Positions 1 through 5,400 of a stretch of 7,454 bases of DNA are shown one piece after another; within the stretch, counting starts at the first letter, position 1; each line of letters starts with the position of its first letter. The DNA comes from an uncultured Lachnospiraceae bacterium (lineage in GTDB: Bacteria; Bacillota; Clostridia; Lachnospirales; Lachnospiraceae): the NCBI GenBank assembly GCA_910588285.1, contig CAJUQB010000161.1, positions 1 to 7,454 on the forward strand. Direction: 5' to 3'. Made by a program: the position numbers and the translations under genes. A model generated the notes under the pieces. It saw only the letters and a program-made list of their open reading frames with translations, searched no databases and was not told the DNA's origin.

Positions 1-258
1 CATATCGGATTTTCGATTTCGATGTGTTATAAAGGAATCAAAATCGTCAATATGACCGTATTTTTCGCAAGGGTATTCGCTGCAATGGAAACAATATTCA
101 ACGCCGCCATGTTCCATACTGCACCTTGCAATTTTACACGACTGATTTCCTTCACCGCCACCGCAACCGGGGCAGTTTTTATTCAAAAACATGGGGCAAA
201 GCCCGCAATTCAAACCACAAAGGGCAAATAATTGATTTGGTCGGTTAAATCCTTTCAT
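1..258 (-). CDS. DUF3795 Cys-rich protein, 3' end cut by window edge
   Basis: The minus strand reads open from an ATG at 258 to the window edge, 86 codons without a stop. A good AAGGAGG site lies at 263-269, 5-6 bases before the ATG. The visible part carries Cys at about residues 14, 18, 21, 29, 32, 41, 46, 56, 59 and 64, spaced CGLNCGLCP ... CPGCGGG ... YCFHCSEYPC. This is the pattern of the DUF3795 family, small proteins presumed to bind zinc or another metal through clustered cysteines; their biochemical role is not established. It is a different sequence from the DUF3795 gene at 2978-3439, so it is a paralogue and not part of the duplicated pair described elsewhere. It lies 83 bases downstream of the PPOX-type gene on the same strand. 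The C-terminal part is outside the window. Confidence 0.8.
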   Translation of the reverse strand, partial: MKGFNRPNQLFALCGLNCGLCPMFLNKNCPGCGGGEGNQSCKIARCSMEHGGVEYCFHCSEYPCEKYGHIDDFDSFITHRNRKSDM

Positions 259-341
259 AGAACCTCCTTAAACAGCCTGCCTACAATATTCAAGACAAGC
301 TCTGATAATACTCGACATAGCAAAATAGAAAATTTGAAAAC

Positions 342-758
342 TTAAAACTCATATCTTGTACCATGCGAGAGCAACAGGCCATCTGTTAATTCCACACGCA
401 GAATGATAGTGTTTTCATCGTCAAAATCAGTATGGCCGTTATCGATCCATTCTGCAAAGACCTTTTTCAGCTTTTCAGCAATCACACAATTCTCTTTTTT
501 TCTGAAATAACCCAGGCTAACACCTTTTCCGTGCGCTGTAAACCATTCGCCGGCGATTGCAACAACAGAGTTATCTTTTATATGTTTCATTTTATTTGAG
601 AGGGCATGGGTAATGATATAAAATGCACCATCTTCGTAATAGGCATTTACATATCGCACATAAGGCGTTCCATTTTCTGTTGTTGCCAGTGCTATAATTG
701 CATCTTTACCAAAGCGTTCAATCATTATCTGTTCGGCTTCTCGACTAAATTTCCTCAT
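342..758 (-). CDS. Pyridoxamine 5'-phosphate oxidase-like (FMN split-barrel) protein
   Basis: The 138-residue protein has the layout of small PPOX-type FMN-binding split barrels: an N-terminal helix (about 1-17), a strand pair AIIALATTENGTPYVRYVNAYY (20-41, reading broken by turns at ENG), a second hairpin DGAFYIITH (43-51), then SNKMKHIKDNSVVAIAG (54-70). This last block is the usual place where FMN phosphate is held. Relatives bind FMN or F420/heme and reduce or detoxify small molecules; the substrate cannot be told from sequence. I chose the ATG at 758 over the in-frame ATG at 776, because the strong GGGGGAAGG site at 764-772 lies 5 bases before 758 and inside the longer reading. The ATG at 776 would directly follow the stop of the DUF3795 stub (777-890). 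No separate promoter is evident, so it is probably read from upstream minus-strand genes. Confidence 0.8.
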   Translation of the reverse strand: MRKFSREAEQIMIERFGKDAIIALATTENGTPYVRYVNAYYEDGAFYIITHALSNKMKHIKDNSVVAIAGEWFTAHGKGVSLGYFRKKENCVIAEKLKKVFAEWIDNGHTDFDDENTIILRVELTDGLLLSHGTRYEF

Positions 759-776
759 TAAATCCTTCCCCCTCAT

Positions 777-890
777 TCAAACTTTTTGCCTTCTCTTGCG
801 CTGAATTACCCAATTTTTATAGCAAACAAGACAATTCATTCCACATGGAGCAAACATACTTGTGTCAATATTTTCTTTCGGCATTTTCAT
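777..890 (-). pseudogene. 5' stub of a DUF3795 gene (truncated duplicate)
   Basis: An ATG at 890 opens 37 codons ending in TGA at 777-779. The first 25 residues (MKMPKENIDTSM, then a run with Cys 16, 20 and 23) are the same as the first 25 of the complete DUF3795 protein at 2978-3439. The last 12 residues are unrelated and lead straight into the leader of the PPOX gene. DNA from 811 to 908 matches 3360-3457 with three mismatches, so the coding start and its ribosome site were copied too. The stub keeps only three of the parent's 17 cysteines and is very unlikely to fold or bind metal. It may still be translated, because its AGAAGGA leader is intact and its stop abuts the next gene. Confidence 0.85.
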
Positions 891-908
891 AAGTTCTTGT
901 CCTTCTAA
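811..908. repeat. Duplicated segment A, copy 1 (5' end and leader of DUF3795)
   Basis: This 98-base segment matches 3360-3457 at a constant offset of 2549. I counted three mismatches (815, 822, 899). It holds the ribosome site and first 25-26 codons of the DUF3795 gene on the minus strand. Homology ends abruptly on both sides, inside the coding region at the left and in the leader at the right. Confidence 0.9.
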
Positions 909-922
909 AAGTTAGGAAGTTA

Positions 923-1312
923 TCAGTCATATTTTTCGATATTTACTGTGGCAATCGCAGATTGATTTGGCTCGCCCGTGACAAGGTCTTGCGGAGCTGG
1001 TATCAACATCATAAAGCCTTCCTTACCATATCGTTGTTTATATCCCTGTGCATATTTTTCATCAACAGAAATATGCTGTACCTGTCCGATAACCATAGCG
1101 GTCATAACAGCAAAGAAGGCTGTCTTATCTCCATGAAAGCAGCTCCAGGAGTGAAAGCAAACATTCGGTTTCCCATTTTCTTTCCATGTAGTAATTGCAA
1201 ATAAAACGGTTGGTATGCCTGCTGTTGTTTCAAAATGTGAAAATAATTCAAATTCTTCTGGATATGATGGCTTAAAATACTGCGGGAAATCTTTTCCTAT
1301 CTCTATCTTCAT
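923..1312 (-). CDS. Flavin reductase-like protein, apparently internally shortened
   Basis: The 129-residue protein begins MKIEIGKDFPQYFKPSYPEE, followed by FETTAGIPTVLFAITT and KPNVCFHSWSCFHGDKTAFF (53-67). This resembles the N-terminal half of flavin reductase-like FMN-binding split-barrel proteins, which pass NAD(P)H electrons to flavin or use bound FMN for small-molecule reduction. From about residue 71 it jumps to TAMVIGQVQHI and a C-terminal block GFMMLIPAPQDL ... NQSAIATVNIEKYD, which looks like the end of the same family. From memory the family runs to about 160-210 residues, so roughly 60-90 central residues appear missing with the frame kept. The start is secure: GGAGG lies 7 bases before the ATG at 1312. 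It sits 33 bases downstream of the CPBP gene on the same strand. Its first 30 codons are duplicated at 3464-3557. It may be a non-functional deletion form; the family call is moderately sure. Confidence 0.7.
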   Translation of the reverse strand: MKIEIGKDFPQYFKPSYPEEFELFSHFETTAGIPTVLFAITTWKENGKPNVCFHSWSCFHGDKTAFFAVMTAMVIGQVQHISVDEKYAQGYKQRYGKEGFMMLIPAPQDLVTGEPNQSAIATVNIEKYD

Positions 1313-1329
1313 TATCTCACCTCCAATAA
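1219..1329. repeat. Duplicated segment B, copy 1 (5' end and leader of flavin reductase)
   Basis: This 111-base segment matches 3464-3574 at a constant offset of 2245. Only 1221, 1222 and 1283 differ. It carries the ribosome site and first 30 codons of the flavin-reductase-like gene on the minus strand. Homology stops soon after the GGAGGTGAG leader. Confidence 0.9.
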
Positions 1330-1345
1330 AATTCTGGTTTTTGGC

Positions 1346-1969
1346 TTAAATCATAAACAGGTTTAAAACACCGTGCGCCAAAACGGTAGCATAGCAGGTT
1401 TTTGTTTTCAAACGCAGCAGACTCAAAACAACACCATATCCTAAGCCTGCCGCCAGTTTCCAAATAACAGCGTTCCAATTTCCTGAAAGAATATTAGGAA
1501 CCATATATCCAATATGCCATATCGTAAACAACACTACATTCCAAGCGAATACTGTAACCAGGTTACTTGTTGACTCTTCAAATAAGCTCCAAATTATTCC
1601 ACGAAAAAGAAGTTCTTCATAAATTGGCGTAACGATACTGCTGTAAATTAGAACCATGATAGCCGGAAAACCGTCTATGTAATTGGCTGGTGCCGTTATA
1701 TAAAGTATACCGACAAGGCAAGTAGCAATAATATATCCTTTTGAAAACTTGACCGGAAAAAAGGATATTTTTTGTTTGAAAACGACCACATAAAATACCA
1801 ATACCACTGTAAGTAAAAGCATAAGGCACATGGTAAGCATTTGACCGGCAAATTTTGAATCTGGAATCATTCTGGAAAATATGCCATTTCCAACTCCTAA
1901 AGCAATCTGTAATAAAATAATTATAATGATTGATGTTGATAAAGGAGCAAATATCCTTCCATTTTTCAT
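1346..1969 (-). CDS. CPBP-family (CAAX/Abi) intramembrane metalloprotease
   Basis: A 207-residue integral membrane protein with the three conserved motifs of the CPBP (Abi, PF02517-type) family: EELLFRG at 118-124 (Glu118, Glu119, Arg123), FTIWH at 148-152 (His152) and AHGVLN at 198-203 (His199, Asn203). These residues form the intramembrane metal and catalytic site in family members such as Rce1. Hydrophobic stretches lie near 11-30, 43-65, 78-95, 103-118, 132-156 and 168-187, suggesting about six helices. In Gram-positives such proteins often give self-immunity to bacteriocins or process membrane peptides; no bacteriocin precursor is visible here, so the partner is unknown. The start at 1969 has GGAGG in its leader about 7 bases upstream. 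A TTGCAA-17-TGTAAT promoter candidate lies at 2031-2059. It precedes the flavin-reductase-like gene and is probably co-transcribed with it. Confidence 0.85.
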   Translation of the reverse strand: MKNGRIFAPLSTSIIIIILLQIALGVGNGIFSRMIPDSKFAGQMLTMCLMLLLTVVLVFYVVVFKQKISFFPVKFSKGYIIATCLVGILYITAPANYIDGFPAIMVLIYSSIVTPIYEELLFRGIIWSLFEESTSNLVTVFAWNVVLFTIWHIGYMVPNILSGNWNAVIWKLAAGLGYGVVLSLLRLKTKTCYATVLAHGVLNLFMI

Positions 1970-2030
1970 TTAGTTTCCTCCACATCTTCCAAGGGGGGGT
2001 ATTCGCCCACGAGGTATTAGCCATTACCTG

Positions 2031-2059
2031 ATTACAAAACTTCCATGGAGTTATTGCAA
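2031..2059 (-). promoter_or_regulatory. Candidate sigma-A promoter for the CPBP gene
   Basis: On the minus strand TTGCAA (2059-2054) and TGTAAT (2036-2031) are separated by exactly 17 bases. These match 4 of 6 and 5 of 6 consensus bases. Transcription would start near 2024, giving a leader of about 55 bases before the CPBP start at 1969. The leader contains a run of seven C (plus-strand G run 1993-1999). Confidence 0.5.
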
Positions 2060-2090
2060 ACGATGTCTCTTAACTAAAGGGGTTAAGAAA

Positions 2091-2131
2091 GTTTTGAAAC
2101 AACTTGACAAACAGGAATTTGTCCTTTCAAA
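2091..2131 (-). terminator. Possible imperfect hairpin after the MBL gene
   Basis: Just past the MBL stop codon, GACAAA (2106-2111) and TTTGTC (2118-2123) form a 6-base stem with a 6-base loop. Flanking GTTTGAAA and TTTCAAAAC can pair around it with a bulge. On the minus strand a mixed CTTTCTT tract follows. It could end the DUF3795-MBL transcript, but the stem is A+T-rich and interrupted, so the call is weak. Confidence 0.3.
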
Positions 2132-2133
2132 CT

Positions 2134-2958
2134 CTATAAGATAATCTCCATTCCATCATATGCAAAAGATATTCCATCTAAGGATTTTTCGATTTTCTGA
2201 TAATAAGCATAAGATTTTCCCCAGTATTCATCTATATGGGTAACTATTATACGCTTTATCCTATATTTATTTTTCAGTTCCATAATCTCATCTATTGTGA
2301 ACATATCATCTCTAAAAGGTGCATTTTCAAGAGCTGTTCCATCTTTAAGTATGCCATCATCAGAAACAAGGCCAACTATTAAAAGGTCTGCATTAAAATA
2401 TAATTCATTAGGAATAAAAGGCTTTACATCGCAACAAGCATAAATGACTTTTCTGTTCTTATCGGATATAACATAAAATGTCATATTGCCCCGATGTGTT
2501 TTATTGTTTATTAAGTGTATGTCTATTTCTCCTATTTTAATGAAATCCGTTTTACAAAGTGAAATACAGCCCAAAACTTCCTCATAGTAATGTAAACCAT
2601 CTCCATTCCATGCGTTAATATCGTCTATAACTTCGGGCAAAGCAATAAATTGTATAGGTGTTCCCTTATCTGCAATACAATCATATCCTAAAGGTTCTAC
2701 GATACGCATACCTCTTGTATGGTCTGGGTCTTTATGAGAGATAGACAAATATTTAATCTCAGAAATGCCTTGTCTATCGCAGGCAACCCCAATGTCCTCT
2801 GGCGTATCAATAAGCATTTTAATGTCCTCAATATAAAGGCTCGGCCCTAATCTTTCATAGCGTCCTCTTTTTATCCTTGCTTCCTCACAAAGAGGACATT
2901 TACAAAATGGATTTGGAATTTGGAACATTCCTCCACTTCCTATAATTTTTAACTTCAT
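2134..2958 (-). CDS. MBL-fold metallo-hydrolase, PhnP/PqqB-like
   Basis: The 274-residue protein starts MKLKIIGSGG, the first strand and Gly turn of metallo-beta-lactamase-fold enzymes. It continues with a Cys cluster FCKCPLC (Cys19, Cys21, Cys24) seen in the PhnP/PqqB-like branch, where it holds a structural zinc. The metal-site motif is SHKDPDHTRG at 74-83 (His75, Asp77, Asp79, His80), where most relatives have HxHxDH, so the second His is Asp here. Other likely ligands are His155 (KTHRGN), Asp177 (CCDVKP) and His241 (VTHIDE). Family members hydrolyse phosphodiesters, cyclic phosphates or esters; the substrate here is unknown. AGGTGA lies about 6 bases before the ATG at 2958. The gene follows DUF3795 by 19 bases, so the two are very probably one operon. 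Confidence 0.85.
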   Translation of the reverse strand: MKLKIIGSGGMFQIPNPFCKCPLCEEARIKRGRYERLGPSLYIEDIKMLIDTPEDIGVACDRQGISEIKYLSISHKDPDHTRGMRIVEPLGYDCIADKGTPIQFIALPEVIDDINAWNGDGLHYYEEVLGCISLCKTDFIKIGEIDIHLINNKTHRGNMTFYVISDKNRKVIYACCDVKPFIPNELYFNADLLIVGLVSDDGILKDGTALENAPFRDDMFTIDEIMELKNKYRIKRIIVTHIDEYWGKSYAYYQKIEKSLDGISFAYDGMEIIL

Positions 2959-2977
2959 TTGTTCACCTCACAATAGA

Positions 2978-3439
2978 CTATTCAATAATTTTAGTTAATA
3001 GTAACTCGCCAACAAATTGCAGTTTATCTAACCCTTTTTTTTGACACTCACTACATTCTCTATCGTGAATAGAAATGATTCCGCCACATTTTTGGCAGGT
3101 ATATTTCTCTTTCTGTTCTTTCATAAATATTTCCAAACCATGTTGACGGACAGCTTCGCTGTTTTCCATAAGGCTTGCCTGATACCGCTTGTTATAACTT
3201 TTTTCAAGGTTTCTGATCAGTTTGCAGGGGTAATCTGAACATTCAAAACAATAAGATAATCCCTTGATTTTGATACAATCTTTTATTTTGCACTTACGGC
3301 AATGTTCTGGTTTTCCCTTATCACCATTTAAGCAACCTGCACATGGTTTTTTGTGGCAGCAATGTTTATAACAAACAAGACAATTCATTCCACATGGAGC
3401 AAACATACTTGTGTCAATATTTTCTTTCGGCATTTTCAT
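2978..3439 (-). CDS. DUF3795 Cys-rich protein (complete copy) with C-terminal zinc ribbon
   Basis: The 153-residue protein has 17 cysteines. The N-terminal two thirds (Cys16, 20, 23, 27, 28, 33, 36, 47, 50, 55, 64, 67, 72) match the DUF3795 layout, with CGMNCLVC near the start and YCFECSDYPC at 63-72. After a charged helical stretch (about 74-112) there is a separate CxxC ... CxxC pair (115/118 and 129/132) that looks like a zinc ribbon. Metal binding is likely but its function is not known. The start at 3439 has AAGGA 9 bases upstream; a second in-frame ATG two codons on is also possible. The gene is followed 19 bases later by the MBL hydrolase, suggesting joint function. Its leader replaces most of a flavin reductase gene, whose 5' stub lies immediately upstream. 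Its own first 25 codons are duplicated at 811-890. Confidence 0.85.
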   Translation of the reverse strand: MKMPKENIDTSMFAPCGMNCLVCYKHCCHKKPCAGCLNGDKGKPEHCRKCKIKDCIKIKGLSYCFECSDYPCKLIRNLEKSYNKRYQASLMENSEAVRQHGLEIFMKEQKEKYTCQKCGGIISIHDRECSECQKKGLDKLQFVGELLLTKIIE

Positions 3440-3457
3440 AAGTTCTTATCCTTCTAA
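3360..3457. repeat. Duplicated segment A, copy 2 (in the intact DUF3795 gene)
   Basis: Partner of 811-908, 95 of 98 bases identical. Here the segment continues into the full DUF3795 reading frame, so this is the intact context for the coding part. Confidence 0.9.
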
Positions 3458-3557
3458 GTATCTCTTTTGTTGTTTCAAAATGTGAAAATAATTCAAATTC
3501 TTCTGGATATGATGGCTTAAAATACTGTGGGAAATCTTTTCCTATCTCTATCTTCAT
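3414..3557 (-). pseudogene. 5' stub of the flavin-reductase-like gene (truncated duplicate)
   Basis: An ATG at 3557 with a perfect GGAGG leader opens 47 codons, ending in TGA at 3414-3416, out of frame inside the DUF3795 start region. The first 30 residues are identical to those of the reductase-like protein at 923-1312. The remaining 17 come from the DUF3795 leader read in another frame. Compared with the other locus, 304 bases between codon 30 and the DUF3795 leader are gone. The stub cannot form a split barrel. Because its ribosome site is intact it may be translated and could couple to DUF3795, whose start lies within it. Confidence 0.85.
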
Positions 3558-3574
3558 TATCTCACCTCCAATAA
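3464..3574. repeat. Duplicated segment B, copy 2 (reductase stub and leader)
   Basis: Partner of 1219-1329, 108 of 111 bases identical. It lies only 6 bases from segment A copy 2, while at the other locus the two segments are 310 bases apart. Confidence 0.9.
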
Positions 3575-3612
3575 GATTTCGATTTGTTCAATTCTATAAA
3601 CTGGAATTTAAG

Positions 3613-4101
3613 CTACATCCTCAAATTTCCATATACATGTACAAAATGCACTATCTCGAATATTCCACCTGTGACAAGTAATATCCAATTTTCTCGCCAT
3701 AGACCAATGCAAACATAATACAGTGGCGGTAGTACAACAATAAAGAACATCATTACTCCCAATGACTGATAACCATTGAAATAGAGTCCCCAACCAAAGA
3801 AATTAAGCAACAGTATGACTATTGCAGAAATAAACCCGACCTTAGAAATTCCATTTCCAACGCTAAATAAAGATGCATTTTCTTGAACTACAAAAATCAT
3901 TACGGCAATGCACAAGGAACCCAGTATCTTTTCCAAAATCCCCAAAATCACCGACGATTCTTGCATATTCATAATAGGATTGTTCTCAAAATCAAATAGA
4001 GGCATGACCATATAGGGGACTTCCTGCAATGCAAACAGAATAAGTCCTAATATCCAAAAGCCCAAGTATTGGTTTCCCCCAATTCGTATCCATTTAATCA
4101 T
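3613..4101 (-). CDS. Uncharacterised membrane protein, about five helices
   Basis: I do not recognise a family for this 162-residue protein. Hydrophobic segments lie near 11-33, 51-72, 86-107, 112-133 and 138-156, joined by short loops. The longest loop (about 34-50, LFDFENNPIMNMQES) sits between the first two helices. There is no signal peptidase site and no obvious catalytic or transporter motif. The ATG at 4101 is the first possible start, because an in-frame TGA lies two codons upstream; GAGGA is about 12 bases before it, a little far. The gene is 49 bases downstream of the VOC gene on the same strand and may share its promoter. A TTGACA at 4169-4174 within the end of the VOC gene could be a -35 box, but no good -10 follows. 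Confidence 0.65.
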   Translation of the reverse strand: MIKWIRIGGNQYLGFWILGLILFALQEVPYMVMPLFDFENNPIMNMQESSVILGILEKILGSLCIAVMIFVVQENASLFSVGNGISKVGFISAIVILLLNFFGWGLYFNGYQSLGVMMFFIVVLPPLYYVCIGLWRENWILLVTGGIFEIVHFVHVYGNLRM

Positions 4102-4150
4102 TTCTCATTTTTCCTCGCAAATCCCGATTTGTTTATTCATCCATCATGTA

Positions 4151-4615
4151 TTAGCTGGTTAGAAGTTTTGTCAAATCCTCAATAGAAGAATCCATTTTCA
4201 CAGAGACTTCTTCCATTGTCATGCCGGAATCAAGAAAACGCTTTATCACTATTTTCATATCCTCGCCAACCTCAATGATGTGTCCGTCCAAATCGTAAAA
4301 CCGGATCACCCGCTGGCCCCAGCTATGCTCGATCACTTCTCCCAGATATTCAATATCCGGGTATTCTTTCAACTTATTCAAAAAACCGTCAAAGTCCTGT
4401 TCCTCAAAGACGATTTCCGCATTGTTGGATTTCTTTAATACCTTTTCTTTTGGAAGATCTACAAGCCAGTCAAAATCCTGCTGCAATGCCAGGCCGCAGG
4501 TAAAAGCAATGTTTCTGCCATAATCCTGGAACACCTCTAATCCAAACAAATCCTCATAAAATTTTCTTGCGGCGTTAATGTCGGCCACCGATATAAGCAT
4601 ACATATATGTTTCAT
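4151..4615 (-). CDS. VOC-family (glyoxalase/bleomycin-resistance-like) protein
   Basis: The 154-residue protein has two beta-alpha-beta-beta-beta units typical of the vicinal oxygen chelate fold: MKHICMLISVADINAARKFY with the FGLEVFQDYG block in 1-45, and NAEIVFEEQDFDGFLNKL to FYDLDGHIIEVGE in 65-118. The closing motif FYDLDGHIIEVGE with His112 and Glu115 is characteristic. His3, Glu67 and Glu115 are in places often used as metal ligands. After the fold ends, residues 120-154 form an added helical tail (FLDSGMTMEEVSVKMDSS and on) resembling a small helix-turn-helix. VOC proteins isomerise, cleave or sequester small toxic compounds and antibiotics; which applies cannot be told. The start has AAGGAG 7-8 bases upstream, and a clear promoter with TATAAT lies at 4721-4749. 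Confidence 0.8.
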   Translation of the reverse strand: MKHICMLISVADINAARKFYEDLFGLEVFQDYGRNIAFTCGLALQQDFDWLVDLPKEKVLKKSNNAEIVFEEQDFDGFLNKLKEYPDIEYLGEVIEHSWGQRVIRFYDLDGHIIEVGEDMKIVIKRFLDSGMTMEEVSVKMDSSIEDLTKLLTS

Positions 4616-4720
4616 GCAAATACTCCTTTCAAACTGTGGTTTCCCATTTCCACAAAAGGTTATCTATCATTATCTGTAAGTCCAACCGAATTTGTCACTG
4701 GCCTTTATGGTTGAAAATTT

Positions 4721-4749
4721 ATTATACCACAGAGCAGCCTGTATCTCCA
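4721..4749 (-). promoter_or_regulatory. Sigma-A promoter for the VOC gene (extended -10)
   Basis: On the minus strand TGGAGA (4749-4744) and a perfect TATAAT (4726-4721) are 17 bases apart, and TGG before TATAAT makes an extended -10. Transcription would begin near 4714, leaving a leader of about 100 bases. Near its 3' end is a short inverted repeat, TGTGG and CCACA around 4635-4656. The -35 box lies just past the SLOG stop codon, so the VOC gene can be expressed separately from it. Confidence 0.6.
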
Positions 4750-4754
4750 CATTT

Positions 4755-5270
4755 TCATATCCGGTTTTGTCCAAGATTTGTCCTGTTTTTGTCCAAGATT
4801 AACCCTACGGGTATTTCCCGCAGTTCCTTCCGAAATTGGTGCGCATAACGGATGGTCTTAACTGTACCGCCTTTTTCCCGTCCGTCATATACCGCGATTA
4901 CACGGTCTGCATGTTCCACCATGTAGCGGTTGCGTTTGGAATAGACGTTGGGCCTGTATTCTTCCTGAATTATGATAACCTCTGCACAGGCATCCAGCAG
5001 GGCGTTTGTATGTTCCTTCTGGCACAGGCTGTCCTTCCGTTTCTGGTATGGAAGCACCGCGATCAACTTCAAATCTGGATTTTTATTCTGCAGCTCCAGA
5101 ATCATCTCCGCAAAGTATTGATCCACGCCATCCGCAAAGCCGGAGAGAAAGACAGTAAAGCCATCGTTCACTGCTTTTTTTATTTCCCGGCGCAGAGCCT
5201 CCTTTACAGGGGCCATTTCTTCAGCAGGTATATCTCTGTGCCCTGTGACACAGCAAGTCTTTCCTTCCAT
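4755..5270 (-). CDS. SLOG-family (DUF1273/YpsA-like) protein
   Basis: The 171-residue protein has the Rossmann-like SLOG layout: VTGHRDI at 8-14 with the Gly-His-Arg signature, FLSGFADGVD at 41-50 (the family's GGAxGxD-like nucleotide-binding loop), LIAVLPYQ at 69-76, RNRYMVEHADRVIAVYDG at 113-130 and KGGT at 133-136. SLOG proteins bind nucleotide-derived ligands (for example LOG, DprA, YpsA, TIR/SLOG defence proteins); the ligand here is unknown. The start has GGAGG 6 bases before the ATG at 5270. It is driven by a near-consensus promoter and divergent from an XRE repressor whose likely operator boxes overlap that promoter. The last 15 or so codons contain a 22-base tandem duplication that appears to have shifted the frame and made an artificial C-terminus. 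Confidence 0.85.
   Translation of the reverse strand: MEGKTCCVTGHRDIPAEEMAPVKEALRREIKKAVNDGFTVFLSGFADGVDQYFAEMILELQNKNPDLKLIAVLPYQKRKDSLCQKEHTNALLDACAEVIIIQEEYRPNVYSKRNRYMVEHADRVIAVYDGREKGGTVKTIRYAHQFRKELREIPVGLILDKNRTNLGQNRI
4765..4800. repeat. Tandem 14-base repeat with 22-base period at the SLOG 3' end
   Basis: TTTTGTCCAAGATT occurs at 4765-4778 and again at 4787-4800. The period of 22 is not a multiple of three, so gain of one unit changes the reading frame of the minus-strand SLOG gene near its end. Confidence 0.8.
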
Positions 5271-5283
5271 CAGGTTCCTCCGA

Positions 5284-5294
5284 ATAATAGATTT
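5284..5294 (+). promoter_or_regulatory. Operator-like box 1 (ATAATAGATTT)
   Basis: First of three related boxes in the SLOG-XRE control region. It lies between the predicted SLOG transcription start and its ribosome site, where a bound repressor would block elongation or initiation. Box 2 is exactly 32 bases away, near three helical turns. Confidence 0.45.
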
Positions 5295-5312
5295 GTTTTT
5301 GTATCTCTCATC

Positions 5313-5341
5313 ATTATAATAGATTTATTTTTTCAAGTCAA
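5313..5341 (-). promoter_or_regulatory. Strong sigma-A promoter for the SLOG gene
   Basis: On the minus strand TTGACT (5341-5336) and TATAAT (5318-5313) are 17 bases apart, with 5 of 6 and 6 of 6 consensus bases. Transcription would begin near 5306, about 36 bases before the SLOG start. Operator-like box 2 overlaps the -10. Confidence 0.75.
5315..5325 (+). promoter_or_regulatory. Operator-like box 2 (TATAATAGATT)
   Basis: The same 11 bases occur inverted at 5390-5400. The box overlaps the -10 element of the SLOG promoter, so binding there would shut that promoter. The A+T-rich sequence means part of the match could come from the promoter itself. Confidence 0.45.
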
Positions 5342-5361
5342 CGCAAACACCCTTTTTTAAT

Positions 5362-5392
5362 TTGTGAATAATGCGTCCGTGTGAGGTACAAT
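5362..5392 (+). promoter_or_regulatory. Weak candidate promoter for the XRE gene
   Basis: TTGTGA (5362-5367) and TACAAT (5387-5392) are 19 bases apart, 4 of 6 and 5 of 6 consensus bases with a long spacer. It would start transcription near 5399, inside operator-like box 3, with a short leader carrying GGGAGG. Confidence 0.35.
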
Positions 5393-5400
5393 CTATTATA
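5390..5400 (-). promoter_or_regulatory. Operator-like box 3 (inverted copy)
   Basis: AATCTATTATA on the plus strand is the exact inverse of box 2. It lies at the expected start point of the XRE transcript, just ahead of its ribosome site, so the regulator could repress its own gene here. Confidence 0.45.

Noticed and set aside
1617..2024. Minus-strand open frame of 135 codons overlapping the CPBP gene
   Set aside because: Out of frame with the protease, whose three catalytic motifs are intact; its residue makeup is not protein-like.
2068..2088. TCTTAAC/GTTAAGA inverted repeat as a terminator or operator
   Set aside because: Only 7 A+T-rich pairs with no T tract; it lies upstream of a promoter candidate and such a repeat is expected by chance in A+T-rich DNA.
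811..3574. Repeats as ends of a composite transposon or gene-cassette sites
   Set aside because: The repeats are direct, consist of 5' coding ends and leaders of two known genes, lack terminal inverted repeats, and no transposase or integrase is present.
4146..4174. Promoter for the membrane protein using TTGACA at 4169-4174
   Set aside because: The -35 is perfect but no -10 better than 3 of 6 bases occurs at 15-18 bases, so it was mentioned only within the gene entry.
4836..5360. Plus-strand open frame of 174 codons opposite the SLOG gene
   Set aside because: It is a shadow of the SLOG gene. The SLOG frame has clear family motifs, a ribosome site and a promoter; this one has none.
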